Shown in pieces: positions 40,301 to 51,187 of a DNA stretch of 64,000 bases. Within the stretch, counting starts at the first letter, position 1; every line of letters begins with the position of its first letter. A model generated the notes under the pieces. It was not told the origin of the DNA. It ran no database searches and was given only the letters and a program-made list of their open reading frames with translations. The stretch comes from Colius striatus (taxonomy: Eukaryota > Chordata > Aves > Coliiformes > Coliidae): the NCBI RefSeq assembly GCF_028858725.1, contig NC_084760.1, positions 67,151,867 to 67,215,866 on the forward strand. Direction: 5' to 3'. Made by a program: the position numbers and the translations under genes.

Positions 40301-43300
40301 ACAAGAAGTGGAGGCTTGGGTCAGTTCTTGCCATCACTGTCATCTCTTTGCTGCTGGAGTCCAAATAGATTTGTAGCTGTGTTACTGTTGACAGGTGGAA
40401 GCCTGAGGATACCCTGCCTGAGCTCAGGAGGTACACTGCGACAAATTCAAGGGTACACACCTGCCAAGGATATACACTGAATTCCAGAAACCAGAGGAGC
40501 TCAGGAAAATAACATCACCACTCAAATATCCTTCTGTGCCTGCTGAGTACTTATATGCTTGTCAGTGGGATGTGACTAGACAGGATTACTGTCTCTGACT
40601 GCCCCTGACTGGTGTGGCAGAGGTCAAGAGCACAACTCCATCCCTCTTGCTGCAAAATACCTTCTATATGGTGTCTTGGAACCAACCTTTTCTGCATCTG
40701 CCCAGTGAAATGTCAGCTGGGAACAGCCAGCTTAAGTCCTTACAGGCAGCAGTGAAGCCCCTAGCCAAGACAGAGGAGTAATCTAACCTCTTGCTCCAAA
40801 GGCATGGTGCTAAAATTTGACCAGTTTCTAGGGGACTTGTGTTTTGCTCTTGGTGGCACAATTAAGCAAGTTTCAATGTAGTTCTTCCAAACCAGATCAC
40901 AGCATTAGACAGTCTCTGAAAACACAGAGGAGCAAAACCAGACTGAGCTGTCAACTCATAACTCTTTTGTGCCCTCAACATTAGACATTGATTTGATATT
41001 GGGCGTTTCTGAATATCCCAGTTTTCCTTTTCTCAAAACTCTTTGGGAGTTTCTTTGTGGTCCTAAAACATGGCTGTTCTGTCTTAGGGCTTCTATGAGT
41101 GTAACACCAAGAAAGAAAGATTCAGAGGACATTGGCCAAGTATAAGACATGGAGCAAGAGAAAGACAGATAGAGGAGCAGTAAGGGCCCCCAACATGGAC
41201 CTGTTGGAGTGAGTCCAGAGGAAGGCCAGGGGGCTGGACCATCTCTCTTGAAGACAGGCTGAAAGAATTGGGCTTATTCAGCCTGGAGAAGAGAAGGCTC
41301 TGGGGAGACCTTAAAGCAGCCTTACAGTACCTAAAAGAGGCCAACAAGAAAGCTGGAGAGGGACATTTTACAAAGGCTTGTGGTTATAACACAAGGAGTA
41401 TTGACTCTGAACTGAGAGAGGGTTGATTTAAATTAGATATAAGGAGGAAAATCTTCCCTGGGAGGGTGGTGAGGCGCTGGCATGGGTTGTCCAGAGAGGT
41501 TATGGATGCCCCATCTTTGAAAGCATTCAAGCCCACATTGGATGGGGCCTTGAGCAACCTGGTCTAGTTGAAGGTATCCCTGCCTATGGCAGGTGGTTAG
41601 AACTAGATGATCTTTAAGGTTTCTTCCAACCCAATCTATGATTTTATGATAAGAGTATTGAACAGCAGAGTAATTTTCTGATGTCCTGTAGCTCTAAACT
41701 GGTTGATCCTCTGGAAAAGCCAGATTTTACTGAGAGTTTGACAGCAGAAAATGAACACTTATGGCTGTTTTAAAATAACCTAATAGAAATGGAGTGCTGT
41801 AAGAACTGATTTCTTTAAAGAGAGGCAACTGAAGACTGAACAAATGGGCAGAGGAGAGGGAAATCATGGCTCCATCAGAGACGGGAATTAACCTTTGAAT
41901 GACAGCAAAAAGGATCAGCAAATTGTGGATAGGCCAAACAGGACTTTGAAAGTTAAGAGAAAGAATCTGTCTGATATGTTGGAGAAGAAGAGCTATCAGA
42001 AAGACAGAAAGATATGTGATGTGACTGGTGTGAAGGACTAGGAGAACGGCTTTCCAGCAACAATCTGTAGGGCAAGATCGCCTTATGTTCAGGCCAAAAG
42101 GAAAACTGTTGCAGGATGATTCTGGGCATGGATGAAAACTTAACTGTGGGTGAGTTGGTTGTTACTCTAAAATGAGTAACATTTTGGAGCTGTTACTCGG
42201 AAAGCATGGAAATTGCAGGCACTGCCCAGTTCTGAAGACCTTGCAAGGGATTGAAGGTAAAGACTGACATTCCAGTTCACTGGCCAGTAGGATCTGCAGC
42301 AGGAGGAGAGAGATGTCTGCAGTGACCAAAAATGGAGATAGTAAAGGGTTATCTTAAGGGAAGACACACGCTCTCAAGCACAGCATAACAAAATCAGAAC
42401 TGACAGCTAGATATGCAAGCAGAGATGTCAGATACTGGTGAAGAATTTGGTTTAGACAGGAGGGGCTTTGGAGCAAAGCAGCAGAAGCACAAGCTACTAT
42501 TGCAGAAGCAATGGCTGAATCTGTCCATTCAGACTCTGCAGCTTTATGCTACTCGGCAAAAGACAGAGACAAGGAGACGGTCTGTGTTGGAGATGGCCAT
42601 GGAGCTAAGGGAAGATGAGCTATCTCAAGGACATGTTGGTTCAGTATCTAAGTTAGTGGAGTCCAGGAAATCCAAGTACAATAGAGTTCATGGCTCTGGA
42701 CTTTGCCTACAAGCCTGTTTAGGCTGTGGTGAGAGCAGGATGGGTGGAACAGTAGAGTGGAAAGAGCTTTGGAGATGATCTAAAATGGAGAAGAAAGATA
42801 ATTCTGACAGTGGTTTTGTTCGGTGAAGAAAAAATGGTGTGAGATGGAGCAGTTGCTGGAGAGGCAAGACTCCAAAATGTGACTCCCAACACTTGAAGGG
42901 AAAAATAAGAGTGAAAGCTTGGCAAGAAGATCTAGCAGGGATGAGCATGACTGTAAAGAAGAGGAAAAATCCAAACCAATGACATAGCTGTGGAGGACTA
43001 GAGCAACGACATGAGGAGCTGCTTAGGCCTGAAAATGAAGATAATTTCTATGAAGATACCTTGCATCAAAGGAAGCAGAATAAGAAGAGGGGAGGCTTGA
43101 GTAATGAGTCAATGATGGTGAAGAGGCAGCTAGAAATATGTGTAGGAGTCAATTAAGCCTGAAAGTAGATGTTTATCTAGGAGGATGAGAAGCAGGAAAG
43201 AATATGCCAGAGGGGGCAGTAAGCTCAGTCCTGGAAAAGCGGGTCTTGCAGTAATAGCAAGAATGGGGAACAGGGAAGGAGCAAATATCGCTTTGCACAG

Positions 43301-45889
43301 GGATTTGGCAGAGGTGCAATTGAGATTACAGGAGGAGCAATGCGACTGAGAATGGAGGAGGGTGAAAAAACTAATAGGACTGAGCAATGGCAACAGGGCT
43401 AACTTGTGTCATGAGAAAACCAATGTCAGTGCCAGAAACAACAAATTGGCCCTTTTGAAAACGAGATGGGGAACAGCTGTTCCAACAGCAGGCACAGCCC
43501 GTACAGTGCCTTGCTCACACAGTCCTTTACAGCTGTGGTTACATATGGAGGGGTGACAACACTTATCTCCACACCCACCCTCTTCTGGAAGAAGCAAGAG
43601 CAAACTCCAGGGTTTTCATTTAATTTTCTTTGCCTGTCCACATTTCTTCTTTGCAACAGCAAATCTTTCCCTGCACTGTTTCTGTTTTCGTTCCCTCTTC
43701 CCAGCAGTTTTGTAGGGACTTTGGTGGAGCGTTAGTCTTCTTATGGAGAAGTGGGAATGACTTAAACATTCAAAATGGGATAAAGAAGGGAAAGCTCTGG
43801 GTCCTAGGATAAGGCAGGGCTGAGTGTGGGCAGAGAGAAGAGGAAGATGGGGAGAGGTTTTTGAAATTCAGACTTACTTTCTAAATTTAAGGCTGACAGG
43901 CTCTTGCTGAGTCTTATAAGGCAGAAAGACTGCAAAAGGTAGGCAAGATGCAGTAGAACTGCTGCTGTGGTGCAGAGGAGGGAGCTAAGCTAATAACAGA
44001 GGTTAAAAAATGTCCTCAAGTGATGCTTACACATCCTTTTCTTTCTGCGGCTCTCCCCCCTACAGCAGGGGAGATCAAAACAGTTGAACCACCACACTCA
44101 GTGGGATCTGGTAGGTAAGAGGGCCTTTCCAGAAGCTTGAGGAATTCTTACTAGTGTATCCATGCCCATCCCAGGGGATGTGGTCCTCCCCACTGCATGG
44201 AAGAGGCAGAAAGGCAAAAGCAAATAAGGACATATTTAGTCTTTGCAAAGCCCTGTCAGAATTCCCTGAAATAGAATCATGCAATGCCCCAGGTGACCTT
44301 CTGAATTGAAGAGTGTGGGCCTTGAGAGAGGAAGAGAATTTGGCTCCAGTGGGGAAACAGAGCAGCTGCAGCTTTAAGAACAAATAGCTTTGTGTGCAGC
44401 TTTCCTTACTGGCATCTGCATTTTGGTGTATAATTTGAATATTTCACAAGAGTGCTTTCAGATGGTCCCGTGAATGTTTTATGAGCTGTTAAGAAGTGGA
44501 GTGTGTAGAAATGAAAGCGTGTGGCCGCCACGGTGTGGGGAGGGCACGGCTGCCTATTTTGGGATGACAGAGTGATATTCAACAACTGTCTTGTATTCAG
44601 GAGGCCAGCAGCTGCTCCTCACTGGTGCTTAACTGTTTAACTGCCTCATCTCTCCTGTGAGCCTCGCTCCCAGATCTAATGCAGCTTTGTTCTCATTTCC
44701 GCCACTGACTCCGTGCAGATGTGCACAAAAGTAGCAGATGTGGAAAGGCTCATTCTGAGGGTGATCCATAATCCTCTGCATTGTGGATACCTGTCTCTGA
44801 GCCTGTCTCCTGGGATGATGGTCACTGGGATACTAAATTTGCAAGTGTCTTTAAAAGGTTGTGAATTGTGGCCTCGTGGGACTGCTTTCCCCTTGTGTAC
44901 TAGGAGGGGAGCTTGCAGTGACTTGCACTGATTTAGATGTCTGAATTTGATCAGCATTTGTCAACTGAGACTTTTCAACAGTTTCCAAGCATTTGTACTC
45001 TCATAAGTGACCAGCTAGACAACTCACCGTGCAGTCAAGAATACGGATGTTGTGCAGTTACCTGTGAGCTGCAAGGAAGTAGCAATGCTTTTCTATAGGT
45101 GGATTCTGTAGTGTAAAACATAATGACTTTTCTACAGAATCAATGGAGAGAAGTGTAACAAAACAGCTGTGAGGAACAGGGAACCACTTACATCATCTGA
45201 CTGCAGAATGAAGAAATTGCTTCACTTTCACAGACTTTTATTACTTGTTTCAGTCTGCTTTGTCTTTTTCTATTCCTGCCTCTGGTTCTTTATCTTCTGT
45301 CTTCTTTTGTCAGGTTTTTCAGCTCCTGAGGCATGAGAGTCTCTCCTGAAGCTGCTGCCACCATGAAAAATGTTTTCTGTGTCTTCATCATGACCTTAAG
45401 TGGCAGCAGAGAATATCTTTCTCTCCCATAACTTCTCTGCCTCTTTGCTGTGTTTTCCTTTGGTGTAATCAAGGAGTGCACCTTACAACATACTGTAGGG
45501 GATGTTTTGGGGGGAAGACATTCTGCAAAACAAGGTGAAGCTGATGATGAGATTTGGAGGAGGCTACTAACAATACCCTCCTCCCATCCCTGACCTCATT
45601 TTGGAGGGATATTAAACTGTAGCTGATAATGAGAAGTGAGAGCCATGCCTTGCAGCATTTGCAAACCACATGTAGAGCAGCCATCACCAGGGGAGTGTGC
45701 CTGGCCAGACTTTAGTTTTTGCTGGGTGGTAGCATTGAAGAAAAGTGTTTTTCTTCCTTTGTCCGACATGATATGCACCAGCACAATGCAAGGGTTCTGT
45801 TTCCCTGGAAGAATTTATAGCATCATTTTTTTAACCCATCATGTACTCTTCTGTTTCTCCTCCTTGCCTTTTTATTTTGCCAATTGCAG
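37369..45889 (+). other. PGBD5: PGBD5 intron 2
   Basis: Starts GTAAGAG and ends CAATTGCAG, 8.5 kb. It holds one old CR1 fragment (41196-41652), a purine-rich tract on the + strand (about 41,650-43,400), and AT-rich stretches with possible conserved non-coding character (38,560-38,810 and 44,380-44,720). Confidence 0.9.
41196..41652 (+). mobile_element. CR1 LINE fragment, older subfamily, in intron 2
   Basis: The + strand reads TTGGAGTGAGTCCAGAGGAAGGCC, then TTCAGCCTGGAGAAGAGAAG, AGGAGGAAAATCTTCCCTGG, AACTAGATGATCTTTAAGG and ends in CCAATCTATGATTTTATGAT. The internal part differs from the other fragments (CAGTACCTAAAAGAGGCC in place of the [13 protein letters not shown] stretch), so it belongs to another CR1 subfamily. 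It is diverged. Confidence 0.88.
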
Positions 45890-46024
45890 GTACTACATGA
45901 ACCCCTGATTGACGAGGATCCTGTTTTCATTGCCACGTGCACGGAGAGGGAGCTGCGCAAGAGGAAAAAGAGGAAATTCAGTCTCTGGGTTCGGCAGTGC
46001 TCGTCCACTGGTTTTATCTGCCAG
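45890..46024 (+). CDS. PGBD5: PGBD5 coding exon 3 (first-aspartate motif and basic patch)
   Basis: A 135-base exon, phase 0 at both ends, bounded by CAATTGCAG|GTAC and TGCCAG|GTGGGT. It encodes residues 287-331. It begins [17 protein letters not shown], which continues exon 2 exactly as in the human protein that I remember. The Ile-Asp-Glu at residues 293-295 sits where active piggyBac transposases have their Val-Asp-Glu motif with the first catalytic Asp; this placement is my alignment by eye. A basic cluster, RKRKKRK at about residues 309-315, could act as a nuclear localisation signal or contact DNA (inference). It ends GFICQ; human has Ile in place of the Cys as far as I recall. Confidence 0.96.
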
Positions 46025-48015
46025 GTGGGTTTTACCTCTTCAAATGCCTCAATTCAGTTTCAGCAGACCCTTAAATGTATTGTGGGACCAAAGGTGCTAG
46101 CTACTTCTCTTCACTGCCTTAATGAGGGCTACAATCTGAATGCAGCAGACCTTTGACTCCTGCAGATACTAGATCCAACAGACAGTGATGACAAGTTCTG
46201 ATGTTCTGTTTGCTGTATGATTTAACTAGGAGTGCCTGTCTCTAATACTATCCATCTGACTGCCAGCCCTCAGCTAATTAAATTGAAACGGAGTTAAAAG
46301 GTCTGTCTGTCTGTACATCCTAAGTTTATCTAAATGTCTAGGTACTGTGACTTCTGTCATTTTTAATGTCAGCTTCTCTCTGTAAATATAACACTACATC
46401 TGTGATAGCCAGCAGTGTCTAATAGACTAAATCAATATGTTATTAAGATGTCTATTTTTCTATGAGAAACACATTAGCAGGGTTTCCTATTACACCTCGT
46501 TTCACGCCTCTGCTTCTCTACTGAAGAAACAAAATCTGTTGTGACTTCAAGGTGAGATACAGGCTTGGGTGGAAGATGTGTTTAAGGGCTTGTTTTCAGG
46601 ATTGTAAAGCATTGGGGACAACTAATAAAATTCTCACCATCCCCAATTGCTGGTGTGTTTTGAGAGCTCTTGAAAACTCTGACCATTTACTTTGATACCT
46701 AGGAGTGAGACAGGCAGATATTTCTGATATTTCTGTTTTCCAAGAGCTTCTCTGCAAAATGTGGTGTCCTGTATGTTCCACAGCAGAGGCTCGGAGGTGC
46801 AGTTAGGGTGTGCACGCTCACGTGCCTGCTCACGCTGAGCACATCAAGACTGCAGGGCCTGTAGGTTTGCTGCCATTCAGCATTCGTTCACAGTAAAATT
46901 TGATCTGTGGATCACTGCGACTGTTTGAGTAGCTATGAAAGGAAAGAGGCTCGCTAGGAACAGAGCTTTGCATTTTTAACAATAGTCTTCCCTCTGAACA
47001 GAAAATTAGGATCATACATCTTCCATCCAGGTTTTAAAGTGGTTGTTTATTCTGATACAAAATAGATTCACCTTGTGAAGCATCCTTGGAAATTTCTGCT
47101 CTCAAGGGTTTTGGAAAGTCAGTTGCTACACAGAGGCAACATCTTTAATCCCCAAGGTGAACTCCACCAGTCCCACACACGGTTTATTGCTGGAGTGTAA
47201 TGAGTACAGTGAACACAAAGCTTGCTGACCTGTTTTGCCTGCTCCCCCCCAGCCAACTGCTGCCAAACTAATAAGTCTTCAGACATTCCAGAGGTTTCAG
47301 ATTCTGAGCTATAATTACGTTGCACTCCAGTCTTCTCCATTGAGAGAGGAGATTAATGGAATGTTAAATTAAACAGAATAGATGCTCAGCACTGCCCTAA
47401 TCCTCCTGCTCTCATAATGAATTAGATACTCATGCTTTGCTTGCGTCCAAATGACATCCAGGATCATCTTACCAGCCATCTTCTATTTTCATTCCATGAC
47501 TTGGCTGTAATTATCATCGTGCTAAAATGATTGGGTGAGAGGACCTTTAGGGAAGGGTGAAAAAGAATATACAGGAACATGAACATTCATGCTAAAATGG
47601 AAAACCTTAGTCTGAGAGGATGTGGATCTTCAACTATGCTGTGCTTGAAATGCTGTGTTCACTTATGAGGGAAACTGCAGAATCCAAAGCACATGTTCAG
47701 TGGTTGGTTGTTTTATTTACTGTATTAAAACAGAGGTGAGTTTTTTCCTTGTGCTTAATGTATGGAGAGAATTGATCTAAACAAGAAGAAAATTCAATGC
47801 TTTCCTCCTTCATGTGCACACCTTCCCCTTCATCTCTGGAGAAACTGCCATCATAAAGGAAGGACTTGTTGCCTGATAGTTAAGGACTTTTGTGTCTATC
47901 ACATGTCTGCTGTCAGAAAAATCCTTACAGCAGCCACTTGGAAGTATGTAGGAATTCTGTAATGTTGTCTGAGTGAATCCCCTCCCTCATAATTTCCACA
48001 TGATGACACTGAGGT

Positions 48016-48335
48016 CACAGAATCCTGAGGGTTGGAAGGGACCTCAAAAGTTCATCTAGTCCAACCTCTCTGCCAGGGCAGGACCACCTAGAGTAGGTCA
48101 CACAGGAACTTGTCCAGGTAGGGTCTGAATGTCCCCAGAGAAGGAGACTCCACAACCCATCTGGGCAGCCCATTGCAGTGCTCCATCACCTGAACAAGGA
48201 AGTTTTCCCTTGTGTTTCTTTGGAACCTCTTATGTTCCAGCTTGTTCTCATTGCCCCTTGTCCTATCATTGCACATCACTGAGAAGAGCTTGGCTCCATC
48301 CTTCTGGAACATGACTATAAACACTTCATAAATCA
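48016..48335 (-). mobile_element. CR1 LINE fragment in intron 3
   Basis: The reverse complement is a CR1 3' end ending CCCTTCCAACCCTCAGGATTCTGTG. It contains the TGGACTAGATGAACTTTTGAGG block and the GGAACATAAGAGGTTCC segment. It is truncated before the ORF2 end. The + strand border near 48,330 is approximate. Confidence 0.88.
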
Positions 48336-48421
48336 GGCTTATTCAAAAGTCTGAACAATATCTTATCTATAAATAGGTGAGGCAGCCCAGGCAGGAGAGG
48401 GAAAATGAGCTACATATGACA

Positions 48422-48486
48422 GGCTCTCTGGAATGGAAGGAACCTCAAGAGATCTGTGATGCTTCTGGCCCAAAGCAAGGTCCTCT
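48422..48486. mobile_element. Possible very short CR1 remnant
   Basis: GAATGGAAGGAACCTCAAGAGATC resembles the minus-strand CR1 3' end (GGTTGGAAGGGACCTCTAGAGATC) over about 30 bases. Nothing further supports it. Confidence 0.3.
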
Positions 48487-48899
48487 AAACCTGAATGATG
48501 AGCCTGATGTTAAAAAAATATAAATTTGAGGACATCCCTGTTTTTCCACTTACCTGCCTTTCCTTTGAGGAAAAGATTTCATGTGTTTTCCTAATGTAAA
48601 ACTGGCATCAGTGTTTACAGAATAGCTTGGCATATGGCTTCTAAACACTGGTAGGAGTTTTAGCTGTGTGACTCGTTAAATTGCTTTGTCTACTTGTTCT
48701 CATGAACAAAACTCTGAATCATTTTTTTGAGCATGTGTAAATATTTGTGTTTGGTGGCTCGTCCTTTGCTTTTTAAATGAATGCTATTTGGTTAAAAATA
48801 CAGCCCAATAAGCCATTCATGGAACATAAGTGGCATAAAAAACAAGTATTGTTTGTAGATAAAAGAAAGTGCATGGGTTTATATATGTGTAACATAAAT

Positions 48900-48935
48900 A
48901 ACGTGTGTGTGCATATATATATGTATATTTTAAAA
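48900..48935 (+). repeat. TG/TA-type microsatellite
   Basis: GTGTGTGTGCATATATATATG, then TATATTT: a short mixed dinucleotide tract in intron 3. Confidence 0.75.
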
Positions 48936-49887
48936 AATACTACCTTTCATTCTTCTGTAATACAGATACCTTGACTCTGCCTTGACAGTTAAGTCTTGAT
49001 TCTAAGATGGATTCACAATTTCAGATCGTATCTCTGCTTTGGAATTTCTTAAGCAAAGTATCTTGTTGCAGTTACTAGCTTTCTTGCTGAGTATCTTTTT
49101 GCAGTCAGCTGGCCATGTGGGAGCACGTAGGAAGGACACACCATTCAAAAAAAGTAAATATGTATCTACAGCAGCTGGGAACATGAACAAAGCCTTTCAG
49201 AGGGTTAAAACGACTCCAGGAGAGATGACTTGTGCAAAGCAGGCAACAAAACTGCCCTTTTCACCCATCATTGATGCTGGATGTAAAGGCAGCAGCAGCT
49301 GCTACTGCCAGAGAGGACTTGGACTTTCTTGTTTCTTTCTTTCTGATTCAATGAGAACAGCAAACTCTGCTTCCAGGACCTCAGGTATCCCTGTCTAATT
49401 CATCCTCTCGTTGCTTTCTTCATTTCCCTATATATTCCCTACATATAAGTTACCACTAAGACCCCTTTCAAATCAGCATTTTAATGTCATGATTGCAGTT
49501 TCAGGGATCACAGCAGCTTAGAAATGTTTCTTTCTTTCTTAGAGTATTTGCTGAGTAAGCCATCCTATTTAAATCAAAACTCTAGTTGTGCCAGTTATTT
49601 CTTTTTTTCTCTCAAAAAGTCTGGAACACTTGCTTATAAAAATGTTCATAAATGTGATTGGCAGGACTCTTTCATTTTAGATATAGCAATAGAGGTTATC
49701 AAAAACTCTCGAGAGTTCCCAAATATCTGATCAGATATAACTATTTTATCCCAGTAGGATACATAATGTTCTCTCTTTCCTTTTCTTGTGTGGCTAATAA
49801 GGAATGAACATGGTCATGAGTAACTGTTAACTAAGTGGTGTCTACTCCCTGCATAGCTTCTCCTGCACAAGAAAGTTTTCTTGTCAT

Positions 49888-50519
49888 TTCTTGCCCTCGT
49901 GGCCAAGAAGGCCAATGGCATCCTGGGATGCATCAAGAAGAGTGTGGCCAGCAGGTCAAGGGAGGTTCTGCTCCCCCTCTACTCTGTCCTGGTGAGGCCT
50001 CATCTGGAGTTCTGTGTCCAGTTCTGGGCTCCTCAGCTCAAGAGGGACAGGGAAGTGCTGGAGAGAGTCCAGCACAGGGCCACCAAGATGATCAGGGGAC
50101 TGGAACATCTTTCATTCGAGGAAAGGCTGCGGGAACTGGGGCTGTTTAGTCTGGAGAAGGGGAGACTGAGGGGAGATCTTATTAATATTTACAAATATCT
50201 AAAGGGTGGGTGTCAGGAGGTTGGGACATCCCTTTTTTCTACTGTAGCTAGCAACAGGACAAGGGGTAATGGGATGAAGCTGGAACACAAAAAATTCCAC
50301 TTAAATATAAGAAAAAAACTATTTCACTGTTGAGGAGAGGGAGCCCTGGCACAGGCTGCCCAGAGGGGTTGTGGAGTCACCTTCTTTGGAGGTCTTCAGG
50401 ACCCGCCTGGACATGTTCCTATGTGACCTGATCTAGGTGAACCTGCTTCTGCAGGGCGCTTGGACTAGATGATCTCTAAAGGTCCCTTCCAACCCCTACC
50501 ATTCTGTGATTATGTGATT
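49888..50519 (+). mobile_element. CR1 LINE fragment with C-terminal reverse-transcriptase coding remnant
   Basis: This is the best preserved CR1 in the window. The frame from about 49,890 to 50,333 encodes the C-terminal end of the CR1 ORF2 protein ([18 protein letters not shown], then [29 protein letters not shown] and [12 protein letters not shown]). The 3' untranslated part follows, ending in CCAACCCCTACCATTCTGTGATTATGTGA. It is 5'-truncated; it has no endonuclease and most of the reverse-transcriptase domain is missing, so it cannot be mobile. The open frame is a remnant, not a host gene. Confidence 0.92.
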
Positions 50520-51165
50520 TTGCAGAAGGAGGAGTAAACATGGGAAGCTAGTGTCATTCACTGAAGCCCACGGGAAGTCAGGCAGGATGAGCTGTTCCCA
50601 TAGTGCCCTATCCTGAACCACAGACCCATGGCACAAACGTAACCCTAAAGATAGTCCCTGACCCAAGGAGCCATCAATCAGCGAAATGGAATGCAGTTTG
50701 TAGAAGTTAGAGAGCACTGCAAAGGGACAGCCAGGCAACATAAATCACTGTGACAGGCAGTAATGGAATTAGCTCATCAACCTAATTATTTGCATTAAAA
50801 AAAGTAATATCATGGTGGAGAAGAGATGACTTTATGGATGTGTGTATCCTTTCCTATTCCTTGGGATGAAATTTGTTCTCTGTGTTATTCTGGACACTCT
50901 TCTCTTCCCACACTCCCTTCCCACCCCCCAACTATATGAGCTCTGCTCTTGCATTTATTCACTGGCAGAAAGTTGCTGCAATAGTGCATTTCATTTTCTC
51001 TAATATCCCTGTGAAACATGTTGATCAAATTTATTAAGTCCTTTAGATCCTTGTGCTAGGACTGAATTTGAGTTTCCACCTTCTACTGTTTATCTCCAAG
51101 AACTGATGTGTCAGAACAGATTAAAAGGACCGTGTCTCTGCAGCTTGAGTCTTCCCACATTACTA

Positions 51166-51187
51166 AATGATCAATATTTTGATCATT
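51166..51187. repeat. Small AT-rich inverted repeat
   Basis: AATGATCAA and TTGATCATT flank TATT. It lies in intron 3. Confidence 0.75.

Noticed and set aside
49039..49398. A 119-codon open frame with a signal-peptide-like start
   Set aside because: It starts with TTG, not ATG, has no recognised domain, and sits in the middle of intron 3.
49881..50333. A 150-codon open frame as a host gene
   Set aside because: It is the C-terminal remnant of the CR1 LINE ORF2 protein, with the matching 3' end directly downstream.
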